Positions 48,489-57,500 are shown, counted from the stretch's first letter. The stretch: 64,000 nucleotides of DNA from Lysobacteraceae bacterium (GCA_016789405.1 JAEUPQ010000040.1:214140-278139); one strand, 5' to 3'. A program made the numbers and translations. Notes: generated by a model not told the origin, from the letters alone.

Positions 48489-50492
48489 TTACTTCGCCGC
48501 GGTTGCGGCCGGTGCCGTTCCCGCCGGGCGGCCACGGATGTGGCGCGCGAAGAAGTTCAGCATCTCGGTGTACAGCTTCAGGTTGTTCTCTTCCTTGTAG
48601 AAGCCGTGCATTTCGCCGCTCTGGATGATCATGCCTTCCGGCGGATTGCCGGCGTTGATCAGGGCCTTGCGCATCGCCTCGGTGTTCTCGGGCGGGCAGC
48701 GCGCGTCGCGGGCGCCGGCAGCCAGGTAGACCGGGATCTTGATCTTGTCGGCATGGTTCACCGGCGACATCGCATCGCGTTCGGCCTTGGTCTTGCCAAG
48801 CGCACGCAGCATGTAGCGGCGACCGCTTTCCGACTCGCTGGTGTCGCTCAGCGTCATCTGGATCTCGGCGTCGTAGGCGCCCACGTAGCCGAACGCGCAC
48901 TTGAACATGCCCTGCTCGCGTGCCGGCGCCATCATCGAGGCATAGCCACCGAAGCTGCCGCCGTAGATGCAGATGCGGTCCTTGTCGGCGTAGCCCTGCT
49001 GGATGGTCCACTTCGTGGCATCGATGATGTCGTTCATGATGTCGGTGGCCCAGGTGCCGTAGCCCTTGTCGGAGAAGGCCTTGCCGAAACCGCCGGAGCC
49101 ACGGTAGTTCACCTGCAGCACCGCATAGCCGCGGCTGGCGAGCAACTGGCTTTCCCAGTTGAAGCCCCAGTTGTCGCGCGGGCCGATCGGACCGCCGTGC
49201 ACGTTGACGATCATCGGCAGGTTCTTGCCGTCGCTGCCGTGCGGAATCGTCAGGTAGCCATGGATCTTCAGGCCGTCGCGCGTGGTGAGCGCGATCGGCT
49301 TGACGCTGCCCATGCGCTCCGGGTCGATCCACTGGCGGTTGCGCATCAGGAAGCGCGCCTTGCCGGTGCTGCGGTCGTAGAGGTACAGCTCACCCGGGTT
49401 GCGATCGTTGCTGACCGAAACGACGATCTGCTTGCCGTCGCGGGTCGAGCTGCTGAAATTGACGAACTTGTCGGGGAAGGCTTCGGCCAGCGACGCGTAG
49501 ATCGCGGTGTCGGGATGGTCGCCTTCGACCACCGAGATCTTCGGCTTGCCCGCTTCGGTGATGACCGCCAGGATGGTTTCGCGGTCGGCCGACATGATGT
49601 AGCCCGACGGATCCGAGACCGGGTCCTGGAACAGCGACTTGAATTCGCCCGTGGTCGAATCGATCACGCCGAAGGCTTCCGGCGCCTTGCCGTCGCTCTG
49701 CGTGGCGTAGATGCGGCCATCGGCCGCGGTGCCCATCACCGACAGCATCTTGCCCGAGGACTTGGAGCTGTTGACCAGCGTCCACTTGCCGTCATCGCCG
49801 CGGCGATGCAGTTCGTTGGTCTGGTCGTAGTTGCCCTGCGCGTCTTCGTCGTCGTAGCAGATCGCGTAGCGCACGGTCTTGTTCTTGTCGAGCGCCAGTT
49901 CGCAGTTCTCGCGCGGTGCACGGCCCAGCGACTTGCGGCGGCCGCTGATGGTGTCGAACAGCACGACCTCGGTGCCGGCGCCTTCCGACGAACGCGGCGT
50001 GGTGACCTGCATCAGCACGTTGGTGTCGTCGTCATCGAGCGTGTCGAGCAGCGAGAACCTCGCGTTGCCGACGGCCTTGCCGCGCTGGGTGGCGTCGCGG
50101 GTGCCGTAGAACACCAGGGGGCGCGGCTGGGAGCCGTCGGCATTGACGCCGTACCACTCGCCGGTACCGAAGGGCTGCGCGAAGCGGCCGACCTTGCGGA
50201 TCGAACTGAACAGCAGGCGCTGTGGGCTGGTCCAGTAGAAGGCGCCGATGCTCTTGTCGTCGGGCAACTGGTTGATCTTGACGATGCTCATGTCCTTCGT
50301 GCGCATCACCACCAGGACGTCCTGGCCTTCCTTGTCGACGGTCATCGCGAGGTATTCGCCGTTCGGCGAAATGCGCACGCTGCTGTAGGTGGGGTGGCGC
50401 ACGAAATCCTGTACCGGGATGTCGGCGGGCTCGGCGGCGGAAGCGATCTGCGAAGCGCTGGCAAGGGCCAGTGCAAATATGGTTCTAAGCAT
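48489..50492 (-). CDS. S9 family (prolyl oligopeptidase-type) exported peptidase
   Basis: 667 aa; signal peptide to about residue 19 (ASQIASA-A). An N-terminal beta-propeller (RISPNGEYLAMTVDKEGQ and other repeats) precedes the hydrolase domain with Ser513 (YGGSFGGYA), Asp596 (GARDARCPP) and His629 (SGEMHGFYK). PMIVNVHGGPIGPRDNWGFN gives the oxyanion-hole region. Different from the other S9 gene in this window by sequence and by operon. SD GGGGAGA six bases before the ATG. Confidence 0.92.
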   Translation of the reverse strand: MLRTIFALALASASQIASAAEPADIPVQDFVRHPTYSSVRISPNGEYLAMTVDKEGQDVLVVMRTKDMSIVKINQLPDDKSIGAFYWTSPQRLLFSSIRKVGRFAQPFGTGEWYGVNADGSQPRPLVFYGTRDATQRGKAVGNARFSLLDTLDDDDTNVLMQVTTPRSSEGAGTEVVLFDTISGRRKSLGRAPRENCELALDKNKTVRYAICYDDEDAQGNYDQTNELHRRGDDGKWTLVNSSKSSGKMLSVMGTAADGRIYATQSDGKAPEAFGVIDSTTGEFKSLFQDPVSDPSGYIMSADRETILAVITEAGKPKISVVEGDHPDTAIYASLAEAFPDKFVNFSSSTRDGKQIVVSVSNDRNPGELYLYDRSTGKARFLMRNRQWIDPERMGSVKPIALTTRDGLKIHGYLTIPHGSDGKNLPMIVNVHGGPIGPRDNWGFNWESQLLASRGYAVLQVNYRGSGGFGKAFSDKGYGTWATDIMNDIIDATKWTIQQGYADKDRICIYGGSFGGYASMMAPAREQGMFKCAFGYVGAYDAEIQMTLSDTSESESGRRYMLRALGKTKAERDAMSPVNHADKIKIPVYLAAGARDARCPPENTEAMRKALINAGNPPEGMIIQSGEMHGFYKEENNLKLYTEMLNFFARHIRGRPAGTAPAATAAK

Positions 50493-50635
50493 TGAATCTC
50501 CCCGGGAAATGCACGTGTGTGGCTGGTTCGGCCGGGCCGCCGCGGGTGGGCGCGGCAGCCGACCTCCGATCCTAGTGCATTTCGCGGAAAACCGACCGTG
50601 CCGGTCGTCCCGCCGACCGAGGCGCGGCACGGATC

Positions 50636-50657
50636 GGCCGGGAGACGTCTCCCGGCC
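50636..50657. repeat. Perfect 22-bp palindrome
   Basis: GGCCGGGAGAC-GTCTCCCGGCC, an uninterrupted dyad with centre between 50646 and 50647, 28 bp before the stop codon of the beta-helix gene. Could form a cruciform or hairpin; may assist termination. Confidence 0.7.
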
Positions 50658-50684
50658 CCGTGCCCAAGACCGAAGACCTGTGAT

Positions 50685-52049
50685 TCAGTGCGTCCGGGCA
50701 GGAACGTATACGACCTCGAAGGCGCCCAGGCTGGCCGCGTCATCGCGCTTGACGCCCAGGAAATCGGTCGGCACGTCAGGCGAGGTCTGCCCGGAAGCGG
50801 CGAGGACCGAGCCCGGCGTCACCGCATAGTTGCGCGCATCGGACATCGCGGAAGGCGGCAGGGCCGCGAAGCGCGCGCGCAGACCGCTGGATGCGAACAC
50901 GTCGCCCTGGATCGGCAGCGACGGCCACGGCGTGACGCCGGACCATCCGTTGCGCCGCAGCAGCACGCCGCTGGCGCCGATGTGCAGCACAGGCCGTCCG
51001 GGCACGGAATCGACCAGGTTCTGCAGCACGGTCACGTTGCGGAACGGCGCGTTCTCCAGGCGGATCGCCTCGGCGACGGTGTCGTACACGGTGTTGTGCG
51101 CGATCAGCACGTCGTCCATGCCCGTGCCCATCTGGAAATTGCCGTAGTAGATGCCGTAGCGCGCCTGCGACACCACGTTGTTGACGATCCGGATGCGCTC
51201 CGAATGCACGGACTGGTGCCGCGAGAATTCGTTGGCCACCGAGATGCCGTTCGCCGGCGCGCCATAGCGGAAGAACAGCGGGTTGTGCGTGGTGTAGGCG
51301 AAGTTGCGCGCGACCACCGATTCGCGGATGTGGTCGAGGTAGATGTTGGTACTGAAATTGTCGTGGGTGACGTTGTCCAGCACGTCGATGTATTCGCCAT
51401 GGCCGATACCGATGCCTTCGCCCGAGTTGTTCCAGACCCGGTTTCCGCGCACCACGCCGCCGATGGTGTTCCCCACGCTGACCGCGCTGGGCCAGCCGCT
51501 GGTCTGGGTGGTATTGCGGAAGCGCAGCGCTGTCTCGTGCACGCGGTTGCCTTCGATCGTGATGCTGGTGTTCGCGCCGTAGTTGTCATGGCCGACCCAG
51601 ATGCCGCCCAGCTGGCAATGATGGATGTCGTTGCCGGCGATGCGGATGCCGTGGCCGCCCCACACGCCGACGCAGCTGCGCGTGCCGTTGGCGATCTCGA
51701 AGCCCGAGAAATCCAGGTGTTTTCCGTAGAAATACACCAGCGTGGTGTCCGGTGCGGTGCCGCTGCCGTCGATCACCACCGTTTCGCCCGGTTGCGGCGC
51801 GAACTTGATCGGTGCGGACGCCGTGCCGCTGCACGACAGCGAGAACGCGCGCGTATAGGTGCCGCCGCGCACGCGCACGGTGTCGCCCGGCCGCGCGAGC
51901 TGGCAGGCGCGACCGAACGTGGCGACCGGAGCATCGATCGTGCCCGGCGCGGCATCGTTGCCGTTCACCGCGATGTAGTGCGTGGCCGCATGCGCGCCGG
52001 TCTGCAGGCACAGCCACAGCGAAGCGCAGAGCAGGGTCTTGCGAAGCAT
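50685..52049 (-). CDS. Secreted right-handed parallel beta-helix protein
   Basis: 454 aa; signal peptide ends TGAHA-A. Opens HYIAVNGNDAAPGTIDAPVA, the start of DUF1565/polysaccharide-lyase-like beta-helix proteins, with R-P-G-D-T-V-R-V-R-G-G-T-Y as first coil. Repeated N-x-V/I motifs every about 22 residues (ITIEGNRVHE, GVVRGNRVWNN, VVARNFAYTT, RIRIVNNVVS, VLIAHNTVYD, VTVLQNLVDS) build the helix. Candidate lyase or carbohydrate-binding protein; catalytic residues cannot be named. Monocistronic. Confidence 0.8.
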   Translation of the reverse strand: MLRKTLLCASLWLCLQTGAHAATHYIAVNGNDAAPGTIDAPVATFGRACQLARPGDTVRVRGGTYTRAFSLSCSGTASAPIKFAPQPGETVVIDGSGTAPDTTLVYFYGKHLDFSGFEIANGTRSCVGVWGGHGIRIAGNDIHHCQLGGIWVGHDNYGANTSITIEGNRVHETALRFRNTTQTSGWPSAVSVGNTIGGVVRGNRVWNNSGEGIGIGHGEYIDVLDNVTHDNFSTNIYLDHIRESVVARNFAYTTHNPLFFRYGAPANGISVANEFSRHQSVHSERIRIVNNVVSQARYGIYYGNFQMGTGMDDVLIAHNTVYDTVAEAIRLENAPFRNVTVLQNLVDSVPGRPVLHIGASGVLLRRNGWSGVTPWPSLPIQGDVFASSGLRARFAALPPSAMSDARNYAVTPGSVLAASGQTSPDVPTDFLGVKRDDAASLGAFEVVYVPARTH

Positions 52050-52164
52050 CGAGGAACTCCTGGTGGGGGAAGGCGCGCGACGCCCTCTGCGTCACGCTCC
52101 ACCGGGAGTACGGAAGGTGGCTGCCGAACCTGACATGGTCGGCATCAGCCGAGCGACGCGTCCC

Positions 52165-52377
52165 TCAACAGCAGCGAGACGCCCCGCGCCCGTAGCGGGC
52201 TTCCATGCGATCCGCGAAGAAAGCCTCGCGGTCCAGCGGCTCACGCTCCGGATGCACCCGGCGCATGTGCGCCAGGTACACGTCGTAGTCCGGCACGCCC
52301 ACGATCAGGCGGCCGGTCTGGGCCAGGAAGCGCCAGAGCGCGCGGATGCGGTCAGCGGACGGCTTCGAGCGCGACAT
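52165..52377 (-). CDS. YbdD/YjiX family small protein
   Basis: 70 aa. VGVPDYDVYLAHMRRVHPER, then FFADRMEARYGR and a double Cys C-terminus identify the DUF466 group. These small proteins are nearly always encoded right after cstA or btsT and are thought to assist the transporter. Its start lies 26 bp inside cstA, consistent with translational coupling. Confidence 0.92.
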   Translation of the reverse strand: MSRSKPSADRIRALWRFLAQTGRLIVGVPDYDVYLAHMRRVHPEREPLDREAFFADRMEARYGRGASRCC

Positions 52378-54409
52378 ACTCGGACTCCAGCGCCGTCGGC
52401 GCCTGCGCGCGGTGCGCGGCCAGCATCGCGCGGATCGCGAACACCACCATCAGCAGCACCACGCTCATGAACAGCACGCACAGCGCGGCGTCGAGCTGGT
52501 TGTTGAAGACGATGCGCTCCATGTCCTTGAGCGATTTCGCCGGTGCCAGCACCTCGCCGGTGGCCAGCGCATCGCCGAACTTCTTCGCGTTCGCGAGGAA
52601 GCCGATCTTCGGGTCGGGATGGAACAGCTTCTGCCAGCCGGCGGTCATCGTGCAGGCCAGCAGCCACAGCGTGGGCAGGGCAGGGATCCACAGGTAGCGC
52701 GTGCGCTTCATCTTGACCATCGCCACGCACACGAAGATCAGCGCCATGCTCGCCAGCATCTGGTTGGCGATGCCGAACAGCGGCCACAGCGTGTTGATGC
52801 CGCCCAGCGGATCGACCACGCCCTGGTACAGGAACCAGCCCCAGCCAGCGACCGCCAGGCCGGTGCAGACGATGTTCGCGGTCCAGCTCTCGGTGCGGCG
52901 GAAGGGTTCGTACACCGTGCCGATCACTTCCTGGATCATGAAGCGCGCCACGCGCGTGCCGGCATCCAGCGTGGTCAGGATGAACAGCGCTTCGAACAGG
53001 ATGGCGTAGTGGTACCAGAACGCCATCATTCCCGAGCCGCCGACCATGCCGTGCAGGATCTGCGCCATGCCCACCGCCAGCGTCGGCGCGCCACCGGTGC
53101 GCGACAGCACCGTGGATTCGCCGATGTCCACGGCCGTCGCGTTCAGCATTTCCGGCGTGATCACGAAGCCCCAGCCGGTGATGGTCTGCGCCGCCGATTC
53201 CACGGTCGTGCCGATCAGGGCAGGGGGCGAGTTCAGCGCGAAATACAGGCCCGGGTCGAGCACGCAGGCCGCGATCAACGCCATCACCGCGACGAAGGCC
53301 TCCATCAGCATGCCGCCGTAGCCGATCATCCGCGCGTCGCGCTCGTTGTCGAGCATCTTCGGCGTGGTGCCGCTGCTGATCAGCGCATGGAAGCCGGACA
53401 CCGCACCGCACGCGATCGTGATGAACAGGAACGGGAACAGCGACCCCGAGAACACCGGGCCCGTGCCATCGACGAACTTGGTCAGCGCCGGCATCTTCAG
53501 CTCCGGCATCGCGATGCCGATGGCGATCGCCAGCAGCACCACCGTGCCGATCTTCAGGAAGGTACTGAGGTAATCGCGCGGCGCCAGCAGCAGCCACACC
53601 GGCAGCACCGCGGCCACGAAGCCGTAGGCGATCAGCATCCACGCCAGCGCCTTGCCATCGAAGGTGAACATCGGTCCCCAGGTCGGCGAATTCGCCACCG
53701 CCTCGCCCAGCCAGATCGATGCGAGCAGCAGCACCAGGCCGATGATCGACACCTCCATGATCCGTCCCGGGCGGATCCATCGCAGGTACACGCCCATCAG
53801 CAGCGCGATCGGGATGGTCATCGCCACCGTGAACGTGCCCCACGGGCTCACCGCCAGCGCCTTCACCACCACCAGGCCCAGCACTGCCAGCAGGATCACC
53901 ATGATCGCCAGGATGCCGATCATCGCCACGCTGCCCGCCGCGTTGCCCATCTCGCTGCGGATCATGTCGCCCAGCGATCGCCCGTCGCGGCGCACCGACA
54001 GGAACAGCACCATGAAATCCTGCACCGCACCGGCCAGCAGCACGCCGAACAGGATCCACAGCATCCCCGGCAGGTAACCCATCTGCGCCGCCAGCACCGG
54101 CCCGATCAGCGGCCCCGCACCCGCGATCGCCGCGAAATGGTGCCCGTACAGCACGCGCTTGTCGGTCGGCACGTAGTCCAGGCCATCGTTGCGCCGCCAC
54201 GCCGGCGTCGCCCGCGTCGGGTCCAGGCCCAGCGCCTTCTCCGCGATGTAGCGCGAGTAGAACCGGTAGCCGATGGCGAAGATCGACACCGACGCCGCCA
54301 CCACCCAGAACGCACTGATGGTCTCCCCGCGCGACAGCGCCACGGTGCCCAGACAGAACGCCGCGAACAGCGACAACAGCGCCCACCCCACGGTCTTCGC
54401 CACAGCCAT
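52352..54409 (-). CDS. cstA: Carbon starvation protein CstA (peptide/pyruvate transporter)
   Basis: 685 aa with about 16 to 18 transmembrane helices. RVLYGHHFAAIAGAGPLIGP, SVRRDGRSLGDMIRSEMG and TLDAGTRVARFMIQEVIGTV are CstA/BtsT hallmarks. The family imports pyruvate or peptides under carbon limitation. The small downstream partner YbdD overlaps it. The region upstream (54410-54600) contains a REP-like hairpin but no recognised promoter. Symbol by homology; substrate not provable here. Confidence 0.93.
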   Translation of the reverse strand: MAVAKTVGWALLSLFAAFCLGTVALSRGETISAFWVVAASVSIFAIGYRFYSRYIAEKALGLDPTRATPAWRRNDGLDYVPTDKRVLYGHHFAAIAGAGPLIGPVLAAQMGYLPGMLWILFGVLLAGAVQDFMVLFLSVRRDGRSLGDMIRSEMGNAAGSVAMIGILAIMVILLAVLGLVVVKALAVSPWGTFTVAMTIPIALLMGVYLRWIRPGRIMEVSIIGLVLLLASIWLGEAVANSPTWGPMFTFDGKALAWMLIAYGFVAAVLPVWLLLAPRDYLSTFLKIGTVVLLAIAIGIAMPELKMPALTKFVDGTGPVFSGSLFPFLFITIACGAVSGFHALISSGTTPKMLDNERDARMIGYGGMLMEAFVAVMALIAACVLDPGLYFALNSPPALIGTTVESAAQTITGWGFVITPEMLNATAVDIGESTVLSRTGGAPTLAVGMAQILHGMVGGSGMMAFWYHYAILFEALFILTTLDAGTRVARFMIQEVIGTVYEPFRRTESWTANIVCTGLAVAGWGWFLYQGVVDPLGGINTLWPLFGIANQMLASMALIFVCVAMVKMKRTRYLWIPALPTLWLLACTMTAGWQKLFHPDPKIGFLANAKKFGDALATGEVLAPAKSLKDMERIVFNNQLDAALCVLFMSVVLLMVVFAIRAMLAAHRAQAPTALESEYVALEAVR

Positions 54410-54511
54410 GCCCCACTCCCAGGTCAGCCGGCCCTCCCGGCCGAAGGCGGAAGGGTGGCTTGGATGGGCGGGCGGGTCAATCGACGTTGACCGCCGCGAT
54501 CGGCCTCATAA

Positions 54512-54529
54512 GGTGCGCCCCGGCGCACC
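54512..54529. repeat. REP-like hairpin repeat, copy 1
   Basis: GGTGCGCCCCGGCGCACC, an 18-bp hairpin sequence, preceded by CATA and followed by GAA. An exact copy with matching flanks (CATAG...GAATG) lies near 56377. Typical length and form of extragenic palindromic repeats. Confidence 0.65.
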
Positions 54530-54602
54530 GAACGGGATCGCCCGTCTCGCCCGCATCACCGGGAGGCGCGTACTTCACCCCGATAGCCCACAAAGCGAAC
54601 TC

Positions 54603-55202
54603 TCAGGGCAGCGCATCCGCAGGAAATTGCGAGGCGTCGAACGAGGCCAGCGACACGTCGCCGATCTCTTCCGGGCTCAGCGTGCGTTCTGCGCTTTTCC
54701 CGCCATCGGCGCGGTCGAATCCGCGATGCGTCACGCACGCGAGCTGCCACGCATCGCCTCCGGGCGCAGGCGTGAACTCGAATTCGCTCGACCACATCTC
54801 GCGTGATCCGCCCTCGAAGCGCAGCGTGAGCGCGCCTGGCGCGATGCGGATGCCCTGCAGCGGGTCGCCGATCATGCCGCCGCAGCGACGGCAACTGATC
54901 GCGCGCGGGCTTTCGATCGCCCGTTGCAGGCGGCCGTCTGCGTCACGACGCAGCAGCAGCAGCGTGCGCGGCTCACGGGCCGCGCCATCACCGGCGTCCA
55001 GCACGATCACCGCGTCCAGATCGCCATCCCCATCGATGTCCCCGCGTGCCGTCAGGCCCAGGCTTGTGCCGGGAGACAGGAATGCCGACAGCTCGGCGTC
55101 AGGGGCAGGGGGCTGCGACAGTCCGGGCGGCGATGTGCAGGCAGACAGAAGCGCCAGGGCCAGGGGCGCCCAGGCGCCGAGAGACTGCGGGGGTGATTGC
55201 AT
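54603..55202 (-). CDS. Putative lipoprotein with Asp-rich (FG-GAP-like) segment
   Basis: 199 aa, family not recognised. Leader MQSPPQSLGAWAPLALALLS followed by the lipobox LLSAC indicates lipidation. Residues about 55-70 contain DIDGDGDLDAVIVLD, the DxDxDGxxD calcium-binding pattern of VCBS/FG-GAP repeats. A CRRCGG motif follows in the middle. Start chosen for AGGA five bases before the ATG; an ATG two codons upstream is an alternative. Lies at the left border of the defence region, transcribed toward cstA. Confidence 0.6.
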   Translation of the reverse strand: MQSPPQSLGAWAPLALALLSACTSPPGLSQPPAPDAELSAFLSPGTSLGLTARGDIDGDGDLDAVIVLDAGDGAAREPRTLLLLRRDADGRLQRAIESPRAISCRRCGGMIGDPLQGIRIAPGALTLRFEGGSREMWSSEFEFTPAPGGDAWQLACVTHRGFDRADGGKSAERTLSPEEIGDVSLASFDASQFPADALP

Positions 55203-55349
55203 GACCATCCTGATCCTTGGCCCTCTCGGGCGAGCGGGTCCAGTGTAGGCAATCGCCCGGGCCGGCAACACCTGTCAGATCAATCGGATAGGTCGCGCCC
55301 AGGCGTGCCGGGCACACGAAAATCCATACACATCCGCATGTCGTACTGA

Positions 55350-55765
55350 TGCCCTGCCGGACCCCTTCGACCGTCACCCACGCCCCTCTAGCCGCCACCA
55401 TTGCCCCTCCAAGGGCCGACCTTGCCCCTTCGACGGCCACGCATGCCCCCTCCGACGGGCAACGCTGCCCCTCAAACGGCCATCGATGGCGATTTTTTCG
55501 CCACGCGTGCGCCCTTCAAGGCGCAACGTCGGCCCTCCGAGCGGCACGCGTGTCCCTTCGAGGGCCAACGATGGCGCTTTTTTCGCCATCGCTGCCCCTC
55601 CGACCGGCAACATCGGCCCTTCGAGCGGCAACGCTGCCCCTCGGGCCGCCATCGATGCCGCTTTTTTCGCCACGCATGGCCTGCGAAGGGGCAACGGCGG
55701 CCCTCGCACCGGCACGCATGCCCCTCGAACCCCCGGCGATGGCGGTCGAAGCGCCATCGCCGGGC
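55350..55765. repeat. Degenerate 21-bp tandem repeat with 84-bp higher-order period
   Basis: About 19 consecutive units of 21 bp on the pattern CCCCTYCGAnSGGCMACG. In every fourth unit the pyrimidine start is replaced by TTTTTT followed by CGCCA; these T6 cores begin near 55493, 55578 and 55662 (steps of 85 and 84 bp), and a decayed fourth lies near 55744. Each T6 is flanked by GGCG and CGCC, so a small hairpin is possible at each. Because 21 is a multiple of three, several frames stay open and read as heptapeptide repeats; no gene is claimed. The array ends 25 bp before the symE stop codon. Confidence 0.85.
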
Positions 55766-55790
55766 GGGCAGGGCGCCGGTCTCGGGCCGG

Positions 55791-56078
55791 TCAGTCCGCC
55801 GGTTCGATCACCAGCCGCCCCGCATCCACGCGCACGCGGACGCGCTGGCCGATGTCGAACCCCGCCTGCTGCAGCCACCGGCCGCTCAGGCGCAGCACCG
55901 GCGACCACTGCGTGCCCGTGCGGAACCCGTCGCGACGCAGGTCGCGCGCGGTGCCGTACAGGGTGGCGTGGCGTTGCGGATGGGCCTCGTCGGTCGAGGC
56001 ATCGGAAGCAGGGCAGGCGGCCGGCGCAGCCGCCACGGGAAGCGACGGCGCAGCGCGCCGATGGGTGTTCCTGGGCAT
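55791..56078 (-). CDS. SymE-like toxin
   Basis: 95 aa. The C-terminal half, SPVLRLSGRWLQQAGFDIGQ followed by RVRVRVDAGRLVIEPAD, matches the SymE toxin core (AbrB-like fold; L-x-G-x-W-L-x-x-A-G-F). In E. coli SymE is an SOS-induced toxin repressed by the antisense RNA SymR and encoded in the restriction cluster. The N-terminal 40 residues are Ala/Pro/Thr-rich and not part of the fold. ATG preceded by AGGA. Neighbouring mrr and hsd genes support the call; toxicity is not tested. Confidence 0.75.
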   Translation of the reverse strand: MPRNTHRRAAPSLPVAAAPAACPASDASTDEAHPQRHATLYGTARDLRRDGFRTGTQWSPVLRLSGRWLQQAGFDIGQRVRVRVDAGRLVIEPAD

Positions 56079-56551
56079 GTAAGTTGTCCTGGCGAAGTGT
56101 TCGAATGAGCCCTCCTGTTCAAGGGAGGGCGGCCGGGTGCTTGAACACGGTGCCAGGACCGCCCGCAGGTTTCCCCGTGAAGGTCTTGTATCGCTGCGGA
56201 CACCCGGCCATAGGTGAAACTTGCCCGCCGCATGCGCGCATGCGGAAACGATGGGCGCAAAAAAACCGCCTGTCTCTCGGGTGCGGTATTCCGCCTGGCA
56301 AACAAAGGTGTGTTCAGCACCTGCCGCGACTGTAGACCCGCGCCACAGACGGGTCAATCCGCCGGATCATGCATAGGGTGCGCCCCGGCGCACCGAATGA
56401 CCGAGCGACAAACTCTCCTGAACACATGTCGCCCTCCCTAGCGTATGGCAGAGCGAGGCGAAGGCATCGAAGCGGTATCAGTTCTCCGAGTACAAGCACG
56501 GCCCGGCCATCATCGTTTCGGTAATATCCCCAGCTGATACAGGGGAACCCC
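56079..56551. other. Intergenic region between divergent symE and mrr
   Basis: 473 bp. Contains the second REP-like hairpin (56377-56394) and a TAATAT -10-like element near 56522. A symR-type antisense RNA would be expected overlapping the symE start (56050-56300, plus strand) but no clear promoter for it was recognised. No ORF here is supported. Confidence 0.5.
56377..56394. repeat. REP-like hairpin repeat, copy 2
   Basis: GGTGCGCCCCGGCGCACC, identical in 18 of 18 bases to the copy near 54512 and in the same orientation, with CATAG before and GAATG after. The two copies flank the lipoprotein, the 21-bp array and symE. Confidence 0.65.
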
Positions 56552-57439
56552 ATGGCAGACGTGACCAAGGCAAGGACCGGGCTGTTGATCCGGACGTTGT
56601 TCAAGCTCCTCATCGACCAGCCCGAGGGCATGCGCGCTTCGGATGCCCTGAAGGCCCTCGAACAAGTCGTCACCCTGACCCCCTACGAAGCCGGCGACTA
56701 CGGTTCCGGCGGTCGCCGGTTCGAGCGCATCGTCCGCTTCGGTACCGTCGCACCGGTCAAGGCCGGCTGGCTGGTGAAGCACAAGGGCATGTGGTCCGTC
56801 AGCGAGGAAGGCCGCGCCGCCTTCAATGCCATGCCCGATCCCGAAGCCTTCTACCGTCGCGCCGACAAGCTCTACTGGGCCTGGCGCAAGGCCCAGCCCG
56901 ACCAGCAGGTCGAAGACGATCCCGAGGAAGCCGTAGAAAAGTCCGCCGGCATCACGCTGGAGCAGGCCGAGGACATGGCCTGGAAGGAGATCGAGGAATT
57001 CCTCGCCCAGATGCCGCCCTACGAATTCCAGGACCTCGTTGCTGAACTGCTGCGCGCGATGGGCTACCACGTCAGCTGGACTGCGCCGACCGGCAAGGAC
57101 GGCGGCATCGACATCCTCGCCTACAACGACCCCATCGGCTCGCGCCCGCCGCGCATCAAGGTGCAGGTCAAGCGCAACGCCGGCTCCTCGCGCATCGATG
57201 TCACCGGCCTGCGCAGTTTCATGGCCGTGCTCGGCGATGAGGATGTCGGCCTGTTCGTCGCGCTGTCCGGCTTCACCCGCGACGCCGAATTCGAAGCCCG
57301 CCAGTCCCACCGCCGCATCACCCTGCTCGACACCACCAAGCTCGTCGAGCTGTGGATCGCGCATTACGGCAAGTTGGAGGATGGTGCCAGGCGCCGCTTC
57401 CCCCTCAAGCCGGTGTGGTTTCTGGCGGGGGAGGAGTGA
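56552..57439 (+). CDS. mrr: Mrr-type restriction endonuclease
   Basis: 295 aa. An N-terminal winged-helix domain (residues about 10-100; VKAGWLVKHKGMWSVSEEGR) precedes the PD-(D/E)xK Mrr catalytic domain. In the latter YEFQDLVAELLRAMGYHVSW, GKDGGIDILA (Asp187) and KVQVKR (Gln205, Lys207) supply the active site. Mrr cleaves DNA carrying methylated adenine or cytosine. First gene of a rightward block leading into hsdMSR; the 61-bp gap to hsdM suggests co-transcription. ATG preceded by AGGGGA. Confidence 0.92.
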   Translation: MADVTKARTGLLIRTLFKLLIDQPEGMRASDALKALEQVVTLTPYEAGDYGSGGRRFERIVRFGTVAPVKAGWLVKHKGMWSVSEEGRAAFNAMPDPEAFYRRADKLYWAWRKAQPDQQVEDDPEEAVEKSAGITLEQAEDMAWKEIEEFLAQMPPYEFQDLVAELLRAMGYHVSWTAPTGKDGGIDILAYNDPIGSRPPRIKVQVKRNAGSSRIDVTGLRSFMAVLGDEDVGLFVALSGFTRDAEFEARQSHRRITLLDTTKLVELWIAHYGKLEDGARRRFPLKPVWFLAGEE

Positions 57440-57500
57440 GTTGTTCGTGAAGTTCACGGTCTGCCATCAGGCAGGTCATCCATCGCAATCGGAATGAAAC

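Noticed and set aside
55374..55757. Minus-strand heptapeptide-repeat ORF in the 21-bp array, and a longer plus-strand ORF through the same region
   Set aside because: Open frames are expected because the repeat period is a multiple of three; no ribosome binding site or homology was recognised, so the DNA repeat is reported instead of a gene.
55350..55765. CRISPR array
   Set aside because: Units are 21 bp in direct head-to-tail order without unique spacers of constant length, and no cas gene is present.
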